Shown here: in pieces, positions 55,146 to 62,414 of the stretch
Layout of the letters: each line of letters starts with the position of its first letter
Numbering within the stretch: position 1 is the first letter of the stretch
Translations under genes and position numbers: made by a program
From: Solitalea longa
Lineage (GTDB): Bacteria > Bacteroidota > Bacteroidia > Sphingobacteriales > Sphingobacteriaceae
NCBI RefSeq assembly: GCF_002920915.1
Contig: NZ_PQVF01000005.1
Coordinates: forward strand, 186,001 to 250,000
Direction of reading: 5' to 3'
DNA: 64,000 bases
Notes under the pieces: model-generated
Database searches by the model: none
Seen by the model: only the letters and a program-made list of their open reading frames with translations
What the model was told of the DNA's origin: nothing

Positions 55146-55982
55146 TTACTTGTGTTTAGCTGCGAAGTTTTGAATGATGCTGTAACCAGCCTCATCAATA
55201 GCATAAGTAATAGTATCGATACGAGTCGTGAAGTAAGCATAGAATACTGCAGCAATTGCAGAGTTACCAATACCTAATGCAGTGTTGATAAGTGCTTCAG
55301 AGATACCTACCGCAAGTGCAGCTGAGTCAGGAGCACCTGCATTACCTAAAGCCGAGAATGCTTTGATCATACCTAATACGGTACCTAATAGAGCGAATAA
55401 AGTTGATACTGATGCTAAAGTAGCAGTGATCACCAAGTTTTTCTCTAACATTGGCAATTCAAGAGTTGTTGACTCTTCAACCTCTTTTTGAATAGCTAAT
55501 ACTTTCTGGTCAACATCCATACCGGTTGCAGTTTCCATTTCTTTGTATTTAACCAAAGTTGCTTTTACTACGTTTGCTACCGAACCTTTTTGAATGTCGC
55601 ACTCTTTAATAGCGGCTTCAACGTTACCTGCGTTCAATAATGAACGAACTTTTGCAACGAATGCCTGAGCAGAACCTTTACCTGAAGCTGCAGAGATTGT
55701 AATAAAGCGCTCAATTGCAATTGTTAGGTTGATCAATACCAATGATAATAAGATTGGTACAACCACACCACCCATGTAGATAAGGCCTAAATAGTGACCA
55801 GCACCTTCTGCTATAGGATGTCCACCTACTACACCACCCTCAAAATTTGACGGGCTACCTAAAATAAATTTGAAAATCAAAATACCTACTAAAATACAAG
55901 TAGGGATTACCCAAGCCGCAAAATTTGAATTGAACTTAGCGTTCTCTACTTTCTTAGCTGTTTGTTGTGCTGCGTTTGCCAT
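55146..55982 (-). CDS. exbB: ExbB/TolQ/MotA-type proton channel
   Basis: Five-subunit channel that, with ExbD, powers TonB. 278 residues. Three membrane segments: about 22-42 (WVIPTCILVGILIFKFILG), 72-94 (VVVPILLSLVLINLTIAIER) and 195-240 (ASVSTLFALLGTVLGMIKAF). The TLLGTV-like TVLGMI motif and the LINTALG helix line the pore. It is an ExbB with a slightly longer N-terminal region than E. coli. First gene of the operon; a -7-like box lies about 75 bases upstream. Confidence 0.93.
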   Translation of the reverse strand: MANAAQQTAKKVENAKFNSNFAAWVIPTCILVGILIFKFILGSPSNFEGGVVGGHPIAEGAGHYLGLIYMGGVVVPILLSLVLINLTIAIERFITISAASGKGSAQAFVAKVRSLLNAGNVEAAIKECDIQKGSVANVVKATLVKYKEMETATGMDVDQKVLAIQKEVEESTTLELPMLEKNLVITATLASVSTLFALLGTVLGMIKAFSALGNAGAPDSAALAVGISEALINTALGIGNSAIAAVFYAYFTTRIDTITYAIDEAGYSIIQNFAAKHK

Positions 55983-56335
55983 TTTTTAAAAAAATTTAAT
56001 TAATCTTAAATCACTTAATTAAGTTTCAATTATGCTACATTATTTTTTGAGCGTTTGCAAAAATATTAGTTTTTCGATAATAAAAAATTTTTTTTCAACG
56101 AATCTTAATTATTTAATATTGACCAAAGTAATCCCTGTCAAAATTTAATTCTTCCACCTTGACTTAAATCAATAATAAATAGTTTTCCGCCCTTAAGATT
56201 AAAAACATTATTGAAGATATCAAGCTTTAACAATTATTCTTATGATGCTCAGCTGATTAAATTTCCATAATTTATTTCAAAAAAAAAGTCCCAACCGAAG
56301 TTGGGACTAATTGCAAACACAAACTATTATAAAAA
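55983..56335. other. Gene-free spacer between exbB and pckA
   Basis: About 350 bases, AT-rich. TATTTTTG on the minus strand (56065-56058) is a -7-like box for exbB but has no TTG at the right distance (the nearest is about 30 bases away). The terminator of pckA is at 56287-56308. Nothing else seen. Confidence 0.5.
56287..56308 (-). terminator. Terminator of pckA
   Basis: AGTCCCAAC-cgaa-GTTGGGACT, a 9-bp stem with tetraloop; the A-run to its left is a U-tract on the minus strand. Confidence 0.9.
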
Positions 56336-57952
56336 TTAAACTTGAACTGACATTTTAGGCAGAGCATCTTTCATTTCATCACTTGCACAATCAGCAAACT
56401 GTTCAAAGTTTTTGATGAAACGTTGTGCAAGGTCATTTGCCTTTTGATCATACGCTTCTTTGTTTTCCCATGTATTTCGAGGATTCAAAACCTCTGAAGG
56501 CACATTTGGACAAGCAGACGGCATATTCAATCCAAAGATGGAGTCTTTAATATATTCCACATTATTCAACTCTCCTTTTAGTGCAGCTGAAATCATAGCA
56601 CGTGTATATGAAAGTTTCATTCTTGATCCAACACCATAAGGACCACCTGTCCAACCAGTATTAATAAGCCATACATTCACATTGTGCTCATCCATTTTCT
56701 TGCCTAACAAATTAGCATATTGAGTAGGATGCAGTGGAAGAAAAGCCTTGCCAAATCCTGCTGAAAATGTTGCCTGCGGCTCAGTAACACCAGCTTCAGT
56801 TCCTGCAACTTTAGCCGTATAGCCTGAGATAAAGTGGAACATAGCCTGCGATTTCGTTAATCTTGAGATCGGCGGCAATACACCAAAAGCATCGGCAGTT
56901 AAAAAGAAAATATTTTTAGGCGCTGTTCCAATAGACGGATTAACAGCGTTTGCTATATAATTAATAGGATAAGAAACCCTTGTGTTTTCGGTAACATCAA
57001 TATTTGAAAAATCTACGGTTGATGTGCCGGCGTAACAACGAATATTTTCTAATAAAGAACCGAATTTTATTGCATTGAAAATCTGAGGTTCTTTTTCAGC
57101 GGTAAGGTCAACACACTTAGCATAGCACCCGCCTTCAAAATTAAACACAGAATCAGTAGCCCAACCATGCTCATCGTCGCCAATAAGTGCACGTTCAGGG
57201 TCAGCAGATAAAGTGGTTTTTCCAGTCCCCGATAATCCGAAGAAAATTGCAGTATCACCATCCTTACCAATATTCGCTGAGCAATGCATTGAAAGCACTT
57301 GTTTTTGATGAGGCAGGATAAAATTTAATGCAGAGAAAATACCCTTTTTAATTTCACCGGTGTATCCAGTGCCACCAATAATGATCATCTTACGAGTAAA
57401 ATTCATTATTGCAAAATTGTGCTGGCGAGTTCCATCAATCGCCGGATCGGCCTTAAACCCAGGAGCAGCAATAATAGTCCACTCAGGAGTAAAAGTGGCG
57501 ATTTCTTCCTTAGTAGGGCGTAGGAAGAGGTTGTTGGCAAATAAGCTTTGATAAGCTGTTTCAGTTACAACCCGAATATTTAATTGGTGATTTTGATCAG
57601 CACATGCATATGCATCGCGAACAAAAACTTCTTTGCCGCCTAAATAAGCCTGCATACGGTGTAAAAGCTGATCGAATTTTGCCGGCTCAAATTTGATATT
57701 GATATCACCCCACCAAACGGCGTCCCTGGTAATATCATCACAAACTATAAAACGGTCCTTAGGTGAGCGTCCGGTAAATTCACCGGTGTCAATTGATAAC
57801 GCGCCTGAATCAACTAAATGTCCTTCGCCGCGACAAATAGCTTCTTCTACTAACTCTGCTGGTGTTAAGTTCCAATAGGCGGCGGCTACATTACCTAAAC
57901 CAATAGTTAATAATGTAGCGTCCGGAGCCTTGAATCCTAATTCATTCTCCAT
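56336..57952 (-). CDS. pckA: Phosphoenolpyruvate carboxykinase (ATP)
   Basis: Converts oxaloacetate plus ATP to PEP, CO2 and ADP, the entry to gluconeogenesis. 538 residues from the ATG at 57952 (MENELGFKAPDA). An upstream in-frame start at 57982 would lie in the promoter. Motifs: the P-loop GLSGTGKTTLSADPERALIG, GDDEHGW, FEGGCYAKCVDL, substrate Arg region GEFTGRSPKDRF, and a C-terminal INTGWTGGPYGVGSRMKL. Its own promoter and terminator mark a monocistronic unit. Confidence 0.96.
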   Translation of the reverse strand: MENELGFKAPDATLLTIGLGNVAAAYWNLTPAELVEEAICRGEGHLVDSGALSIDTGEFTGRSPKDRFIVCDDITRDAVWWGDINIKFEPAKFDQLLHRMQAYLGGKEVFVRDAYACADQNHQLNIRVVTETAYQSLFANNLFLRPTKEEIATFTPEWTIIAAPGFKADPAIDGTRQHNFAIMNFTRKMIIIGGTGYTGEIKKGIFSALNFILPHQKQVLSMHCSANIGKDGDTAIFFGLSGTGKTTLSADPERALIGDDEHGWATDSVFNFEGGCYAKCVDLTAEKEPQIFNAIKFGSLLENIRCYAGTSTVDFSNIDVTENTRVSYPINYIANAVNPSIGTAPKNIFFLTADAFGVLPPISRLTKSQAMFHFISGYTAKVAGTEAGVTEPQATFSAGFGKAFLPLHPTQYANLLGKKMDEHNVNVWLINTGWTGGPYGVGSRMKLSYTRAMISAALKGELNNVEYIKDSIFGLNMPSACPNVPSEVLNPRNTWENKEAYDQKANDLAQRFIKNFEQFADCASDEMKDALPKMSVQV

Positions 57953-57979
57953 AAAAATTAATTTGATTGATTGGTACTG

Positions 57980-58011
57980 CAAAAGTGAGTAAAATAGCCT
58001 GAAAAGGCAAA
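57980..58011 (-). promoter_or_regulatory. Candidate promoter of pckA
   Basis: On the minus strand TTTG (58011-58008), 20 bases, then CACTTTTG (57987-57980), one mismatch from TAnnTTTG. Predicted start near 57974, a leader of about 22 bases to the ATG at 57952. Confidence 0.4.
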
Positions 58012-58101
58012 TAAAGGGCGATTCCTGTTGATGGATAGCGTTTAAATTACACTATTAAAAACGAGGTTTAAATGAAATAGGCAAAGAAATACTTAAAAAA
58101 A

Positions 58102-58443
58102 TTAACCACCAATTTTTTTTATTTTATAATTTAATGACTGCAAAATGGTTAAAATCCGGTCGCGAAAATCGCCTTGAACAAGTATTTCACCATTTTTTAC
58201 ACTGCCGCCAACACCGCATTTCGTCTTCAGCATTTTCCCTAATTCTTCCAAGTCACTGGTTGTTCCTATAAAACCTGTAACAAGTGTTACAGCCTTACCC
58301 CCACGTTGTTTTTTATCAAGTTGAACTCTTAAATCCTGCTTATTAGGAGGCAATGTGTCCCGAATTTCACTTTCTTCATATTGATATTGAAACTCAGGAT
58401 CAGTAGAATACATAATTCCTGAAATATTTTTCTTCTTCGACAT
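58102..58443 (-). CDS. SUI1/YciH-type translation initiation factor homologue
   Basis: 113 residues. A single SUI1 (eIF1) domain over the last 75 residues: KKQRGGKAVTLVTGFIGTTS, LEELGKMLKTKCGVGGSVKN, GEILVQGDFRDRIL. Bacterial homologues such as E. coli YciH are linked to fidelity of translation initiation, with an uncertain role. The N-terminal 30 residues are charged and probably flexible. It follows the lipid kinase gene by 16 bases. Confidence 0.9.
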   Translation of the reverse strand: MSKKKNISGIMYSTDPEFQYQYEESEIRDTLPPNKQDLRVQLDKKQRGGKAVTLVTGFIGTTSDLEELGKMLKTKCGVGGSVKNGEILVQGDFRDRILTILQSLNYKIKKIGG

Positions 58444-58459
58444 AAAGTTTGGTTTGGTG

Positions 58460-59350
58460 TTATTTAGTTAAAGGCACTAGTACTTTCATAGATGCAGGCC
58501 TTATTTTAATATCAAGTTGGCCATTTAATTCGCGAGGCTCTCCATCCAAGTGTACTGCTCCGTTTTCTTTTCGTTGTACTATTATTTCTTTGGCTTTTAT
58601 AATTTCAACATACGATGAATGATGTGCAGTACCTGACATTAATCGCCAGGCAAGTGCCGGAAACTGATAAGCAGGGAATGGTTTAACTACCGAAACATCT
58701 AACCATCCATCAGAAATATCGGCCAAAGGGGCTATTTGGGCATTATTGCCAAATTGAGTTGAATTCGCAAAACTGATCATAAAAGCTTTTCTGAAATACT
58801 TTTCCCCGTCTATGGTCAATTCATACTCCTGGGACTTATATTTTTTGAATTCTTTTAAAACCGATTTTACATACCCAGAAAATCCTCTCTTTTTATTGTT
58901 GGCAAAAAGAGCGCTTATATGCGCATCGAAGCCAACACCTGCAGTGTTAAAAAACGGTACATCATTTAAAATAGCCGAATCAATTACTTTTATCTTGTTA
59001 TGATTAAGTGTTTCGATCGCTTTTCTAGGATTTGTGGGGATACCAAGATGAAGAGCCAGGCCATTTCCCGAGCCAAAAGGAATAATTCCCAAAGCCACAT
59101 CGGCGTTAATACTCATTATGCCTCGTGCCACTTCGTTAACGGTTCCATCGCCACCAACTGCTACAACCACATCAAAGCCCAAGTGAACTGCCGACTTTGA
59201 TAGCTTACGAGCATGATCCACTGCATTTGAATATGCCATTTCATAGTCGTACTGATTATGATCAAGATGATCAATAATAAGCTGCTCTATTCTTTCCTTG
59301 CTTTTTCCACCCGAAATAGGGTTAATAACAAATAGGATGTTCTTTCTCAC
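58460..59350 (-). CDS. Diacylglycerol kinase-like lipid kinase
   Basis: YegS/DagK-type kinase that phosphorylates lipid substrates such as diacylglycerol with ATP. 296 residues from the GTG at 59350 (protein begins MRKNILFVINPISGGKSK, as in the family). An upstream TTG (59380) adds ten unlikely residues. Motifs: NPISGGKS, VAVGGDGTVNEVARGI and IIPFGSGNGLALHLGIP (nucleotide binding), and HLDGEPREL near the C-terminus. A CATCTTTG box on the minus strand near 59385-59378 might be part of its promoter but lacks a good -33. Confidence 0.9.
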   Translation of the reverse strand: MRKNILFVINPISGGKSKERIEQLIIDHLDHNQYDYEMAYSNAVDHARKLSKSAVHLGFDVVVAVGGDGTVNEVARGIMSINADVALGIIPFGSGNGLALHLGIPTNPRKAIETLNHNKIKVIDSAILNDVPFFNTAGVGFDAHISALFANNKKRGFSGYVKSVLKEFKKYKSQEYELTIDGEKYFRKAFMISFANSTQFGNNAQIAPLADISDGWLDVSVVKPFPAYQFPALAWRLMSGTAHHSSYVEIIKAKEIIVQRKENGAVHLDGEPRELNGQLDIKIRPASMKVLVPLTK

Positions 59351-59495
59351 AATTAACAATGCAATAAACCGCAACTGCAAAGATGCAGAAATTTAACAAT
59401 GCTTTGTAAAGTCTTTTTTAAGACATCATTAACTAAAATATAATTTCTATAGAATTGATATTTTTTAATTAATTTATCGAAAATAAAATAATTAT

Positions 59496-59503
59496 TACTT
59501 TTG
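59496..59503 (+). promoter_or_regulatory. -7 box of metK
   Basis: TACTTTTG matches TAnnTTTG exactly. No good TTG lies 17-23 bases upstream. Transcription would start about 59508, a few bases before the first stem of the riboswitch. Confidence 0.4.
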
Positions 59504-59509
59504 CGCAGT

Positions 59510-59560
59510 TAAGTGGATTGATTTGATTGCTTGCAACCACGTAAAAAAAATGCTAAAACA
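59510..59560 (+). promoter_or_regulatory. SAM-II riboswitch upstream of metK
   Basis: P1 is GTGG (59513-59516) with CCAC (59537-59540). The loop between has the conserved GATTTG and CTTGCAA, and the 3' side has an A-run followed by TGCTAAAA (conserved GCTAAA at 59552-59557). The order GATTT / TTGCAA / stem close / AAATGCTAAA matches the SAM-II (metA) aptamer of alphaproteobacteria and Bacteroidetes. It controls methionine and SAM genes by binding SAM. Here it stands 70 bases before the SAM synthetase gene, consistent with feedback on translation; no terminator stem is seen. The pseudoknot pairing was not checked base by base. Confidence 0.75.
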
Positions 59561-59629
59561 TTATTTCTGCGTTAACCTGCATCAAACATCCCTATTTTCC
59601 CATTTATCACAATAGATTTTTAGAAGTAT

Positions 59630-60883
59630 ATGGCTTATTTATTCACTTCGGAGTCGGTTTCAGAAGGACATCCGGATAAAGTAGCGGATCAGATATCTGA
59701 CGCTTTAATTGATAACTTTCTCGCTTTTGACCCCGATTCAAAGGTTGCATGTGAAACCCTCGTTACTACAGGACAGGTTGTTCTAGCAGGAGAAGTAAAA
59801 TCGAAAACCTATTTAGATGTACAGCAGATAACCCGCGACGTTATTCGCAAAATTGGCTATACCAAAAGTGAATATATGTTTGAAGCTAATTCATGTGGTG
59901 TACTTTCAGCTATTCATGAGCAATCAAGCGATATCAATCAAGGTGTTGAACGTAAGAACCCTGAAGATCAGGGTGCTGGCGACCAGGGAATGATGTTCGG
60001 TTACGCCACCAACGAAACTGAAAACTACATGCCTCTAGCACTTGATCTTGCCCACCAGCTTTTAATTGAACTTGCAGCATTACGCAGAGAAAATAAGGAA
60101 ATCTCTTATTTACGCCCGGATGCAAAATCGCAGGTGACCATTGAATACTCTGATGACCATAAACCAATTCGAATCGATGCTATCGTCGTATCAACACAGC
60201 ATGATGAATTTGATACAGAAGAGGTCATGGCGAAAAAGATCAAATCGGACATCATTAATATTTTAATTCCTAGAATCAAGGCTAAACAAAAACAAGAAAT
60301 TCAAGCCCTGTTTAACGAAAATATTAATTACCATATTAACCCGACCGGCAAATTTGTAATTGGAGGACCTCACGGTGATACCGGCTTAACAGGTCGTAAA
60401 ATTATTGTAGATACCTACGGTGGCAAAGGAGCTCACGGCGGTGGTGCGTTTTCGGGCAAAGATCCTTCAAAAGTTGATCGTTCGGCTGCTTATGCAACCC
60501 GTCACATTGCGAAAAATCTGGTTGCATCAGGTGTTTGTGAGGAGGCTTTGGTTCAGGTTTCGTATGCTATTGGTGTTGCAAAACCAATGGGATTATATGT
60601 TAATACTTATGGCTCCTCTAAAGTTGGTTTAACGGATGGCGAAATTGCTCAAAAGCTAAGCGAAATCTTTGACATGCGTCCTTATTTCATTGAAACCCGC
60701 TTAAAGCTTAGAAATCCGATTTACCAGGAAACTGCCGCTTACGGACATATGGGTCGTAAAAATGAATTTGTTTCGAAAACGTTCTCTTTGCCTGGCGGTC
60801 AAACGCTAACTAAAGAAGTTGAATTGTTTACCTGGGAAAAACTCGATTTCGTAGATAAAATAAAACAAGCCTTCGGCTTATAA
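59630..60883 (+). CDS. metK: S-adenosylmethionine synthetase
   Basis: Makes SAM from methionine and ATP in the cytoplasm. 417 residues. Motifs: [20 protein letters not shown] at the N-terminus, [16 protein letters not shown] (ATP site signature), [18 protein letters not shown] (P-loop-like signature), and a [12 protein letters not shown] segment late in the chain. Preceded by a SAM-II-type riboswitch, so end-product control is likely. A terminator follows directly after the stop. Confidence 0.97.
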   Translation: MAYLFTSESVSEGHPDKVADQISDALIDNFLAFDPDSKVACETLVTTGQVVLAGEVKSKTYLDVQQITRDVIRKIGYTKSEYMFEANSCGVLSAIHEQSSDINQGVERKNPEDQGAGDQGMMFGYATNETENYMPLALDLAHQLLIELAALRRENKEISYLRPDAKSQVTIEYSDDHKPIRIDAIVVSTQHDEFDTEEVMAKKIKSDIINILIPRIKAKQKQEIQALFNENINYHINPTGKFVIGGPHGDTGLTGRKIIVDTYGGKGAHGGGAFSGKDPSKVDRSAAYATRHIAKNLVASGVCEEALVQVSYAIGVAKPMGLYVNTYGSSKVGLTDGEIAQKLSEIFDMRPYFIETRLKLRNPIYQETAAYGHMGRKNEFVSKTFSLPGGQTLTKEVELFTWEKLDFVDKIKQAFGL

Positions 60884-60889
60884 AACCTT

Positions 60890-60923
60890 AAAATCCTCTC
60901 GAAATTCGGGAGGATTTTTTTTT
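60890..60923 (+). terminator. Terminator of metK
   Basis: AATCCTC-T-CGAA pairs with TTCG-G-GAGGATT (one T-G pair in the stem) and is followed by nine Ts. The same T-run continues into the -7 box of the next gene. Confidence 0.85.
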
Positions 60924-60925
60924 GC

Positions 60926-60933
60926 TATTTTTG
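60926..60933 (+). promoter_or_regulatory. -7 box of the NUDIX gene, overlapping the metK terminator tail
   Basis: TATTTTTG matches TAnnTTTG exactly and ends five bases before the ATG at 60939, so the transcript probably starts at the start codon. The -33 candidate TTCG (60905-60908) inside the terminator stem is one base off TTTG, at a 17-base spacing. Confidence 0.4.
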
Positions 60934-60938
60934 CCCCC

Positions 60939-61490
60939 ATGCAAAATCAGGAAAACCCATGGACAACCCTCAGTTCAACTGAACTGTATGATAATCCGTG
61001 GATCAATCTTACTGAACACAAAGTCATTAATCCCTCTGGTGGAAATGGTATTTACGGCGTAGTATCTTTTAAGAATTACGCGATTGGTATTATTCCTTAT
61101 GATACTGAGGGAAATATTTGGCTTGTAGGTCAGTATCGCTATGCAACCAATTCTTACAGCTGGGAGATCCCAGAAGGCGGAGGGCCGCTTAATATTGACC
61201 CAATCAAATCGGCTCAAAGAGAATTATTGGAAGAAACCGGCCTAAAAGCTGAAAACTGGGAGCTGTTACAAGAGATGTACCTTTCGAACTCTGTTACTAC
61301 TGAAAAAGCCTTAATTTATCTCGCCACCGGATTATCACAACATGAGGCCGAACCTGAAGAAACGGAACAGCTAAGTATTAAAAAGATTCCATTTGAGGAA
61401 GCCCTTCAAATGGTATTCAACGGTGAAATTACTGACGCTATCACGATTACTGCGCTGTATCGGCTTAAATTACTATTGATCTCTAAATAA
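60939..61490 (+). CDS. NUDIX hydrolase, ADP-ribose pyrophosphatase-like
   Basis: 183 residues. NUDIX domain about residues 40-170 with SAQRELLEETGL as the catalytic helix (REx2EExG). The first Glu of the canonical box (G-x5-E-x7-REUxEExGU) is Ile here, though the rest of the helix is intact, and EIPEGGGP precedes it. The overall shape resembles ADP-ribose/GDP-mannose pyrophosphatases. Substrate not predictable. It starts just after the metK terminator and is six bases before plsC, so these two probably form one transcript. Confidence 0.85.
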   Translation: MQNQENPWTTLSSTELYDNPWINLTEHKVINPSGGNGIYGVVSFKNYAIGIIPYDTEGNIWLVGQYRYATNSYSWEIPEGGGPLNIDPIKSAQRELLEETGLKAENWELLQEMYLSNSVTTEKALIYLATGLSQHEAEPEETEQLSIKKIPFEEALQMVFNGEITDAITITALYRLKLLLISK

Positions 61491-61496
61491 AAGAAA

Positions 61497-62255
61497 ATGA
61501 AGAAGTTCTTCGGATATATATTATCTCCCCTATTTTATCTTGTTTTTGGTTTATTCCTGGTTGTATTTCATATAATCCAGGTAATTGCATTGAAGGTTTT
61601 TGGAAAGAATGCCCATAAAAAATCGGTTGACATCCTTAACTTTTTCTTATTGTACTGTATGTTGATTTTGGGCACGCGCATCAGTGTTAATTTTAAATTT
61701 ACACCACCAAAAGACAGGCCTATAATTTTCACCGCCAACCACCAAAGCATGTTTGACATACCGGGCATTATTTGGTTCCTGAGAAAGTATTATCCGAAAT
61801 TTGTTTCAAAAATTGAACTGGGCAAAGGTATTCCAAGTATTTCCTACAACCTGAGACATAGTGGAGCGGCGTTGATTAATCGTAAAGATTCGAAACAGGC
61901 GCTTACAGAAATTGCCAAATTGGGCAAACTGATCTCGAGTCATAATTATTCGGTAGCCATATTTCCGGAAGGGACTCGTTCTAAAACCGGAGAAATGAAA
62001 CGCTTTGCAATTGGAGGTATCAACATTTTGCTTAAAAAAGCACCCAATGCTTTAATAGTGCCTATTGCCATTAAAAATAACTGGAAGGTTAATCAATATG
62101 GCAAATACCCTCTTTCTGCGTTTGAAAATGTTAGCTGGACAATCTTGCCAGGAATAGAGTCGAAAGATCGGGAAATTGAAGATGTGGTTCTTGAAGCCGA
62201 AACTGCAGTGAAAACAGAGCTGGAGCAAATCAAAATAAACTCCCAAATACTTTAG
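61497..62255 (+). CDS. plsC: 1-acyl-sn-glycerol-3-phosphate acyltransferase (PlsC family)
   Basis: Transfers an acyl chain to lysophosphatidate in phospholipid synthesis, at the inner membrane. 252 residues. An N-terminal membrane segment (about 8-30) precedes the acyltransferase motifs: NHQSMFD (H-x4-D, catalytic), KIELGKGIPS, RKDSKQALTE, FPEGTRSK (EGTR), and a late VPIAIKNNWK. Six bases after the NUDIX gene; terminator downstream. The symbol is by family, not experimental. Confidence 0.88.
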   Translation: MKKFFGYILSPLFYLVFGLFLVVFHIIQVIALKVFGKNAHKKSVDILNFFLLYCMLILGTRISVNFKFTPPKDRPIIFTANHQSMFDIPGIIWFLRKYYPKFVSKIELGKGIPSISYNLRHSGAALINRKDSKQALTEIAKLGKLISSHNYSVAIFPEGTRSKTGEMKRFAIGGINILLKKAPNALIVPIAIKNNWKVNQYGKYPLSAFENVSWTILPGIESKDREIEDVVLEAETAVKTELEQIKINSQIL

Positions 62256-62293
62256 TAACGCTTAAACAGTAAAGATATTTAATGATAAATTTT

Positions 62294-62324
62294 AAATGCG
62301 GGGCATTATGTTCCGCATTTTTTA
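62294..62324 (+). terminator. Terminator after plsC
   Basis: AAATGCGG (62294-62301) pairs with CCGCATTT (62313-62320) around an 11-base loop, ending in a T-run. Confidence 0.85.
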
Positions 62325-62414
62325 TTAGATACTAGAAGTGCGTGACTAACCTAGATGATTAATCAACTGAATATCATTATGTTTTATTAATTTAAATTAA
62401 TCAATAAAGCACTA

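Noticed and set aside
57953-57982. Ten-residue N-terminal extension of pckA
   Set aside because: It overlaps the predicted start region of the promoter; the family begins at the later Met.
59351-59380. TTG start for the lipid kinase
   Set aside because: The GTG at 59350 directly precedes the family's N-terminal motif.
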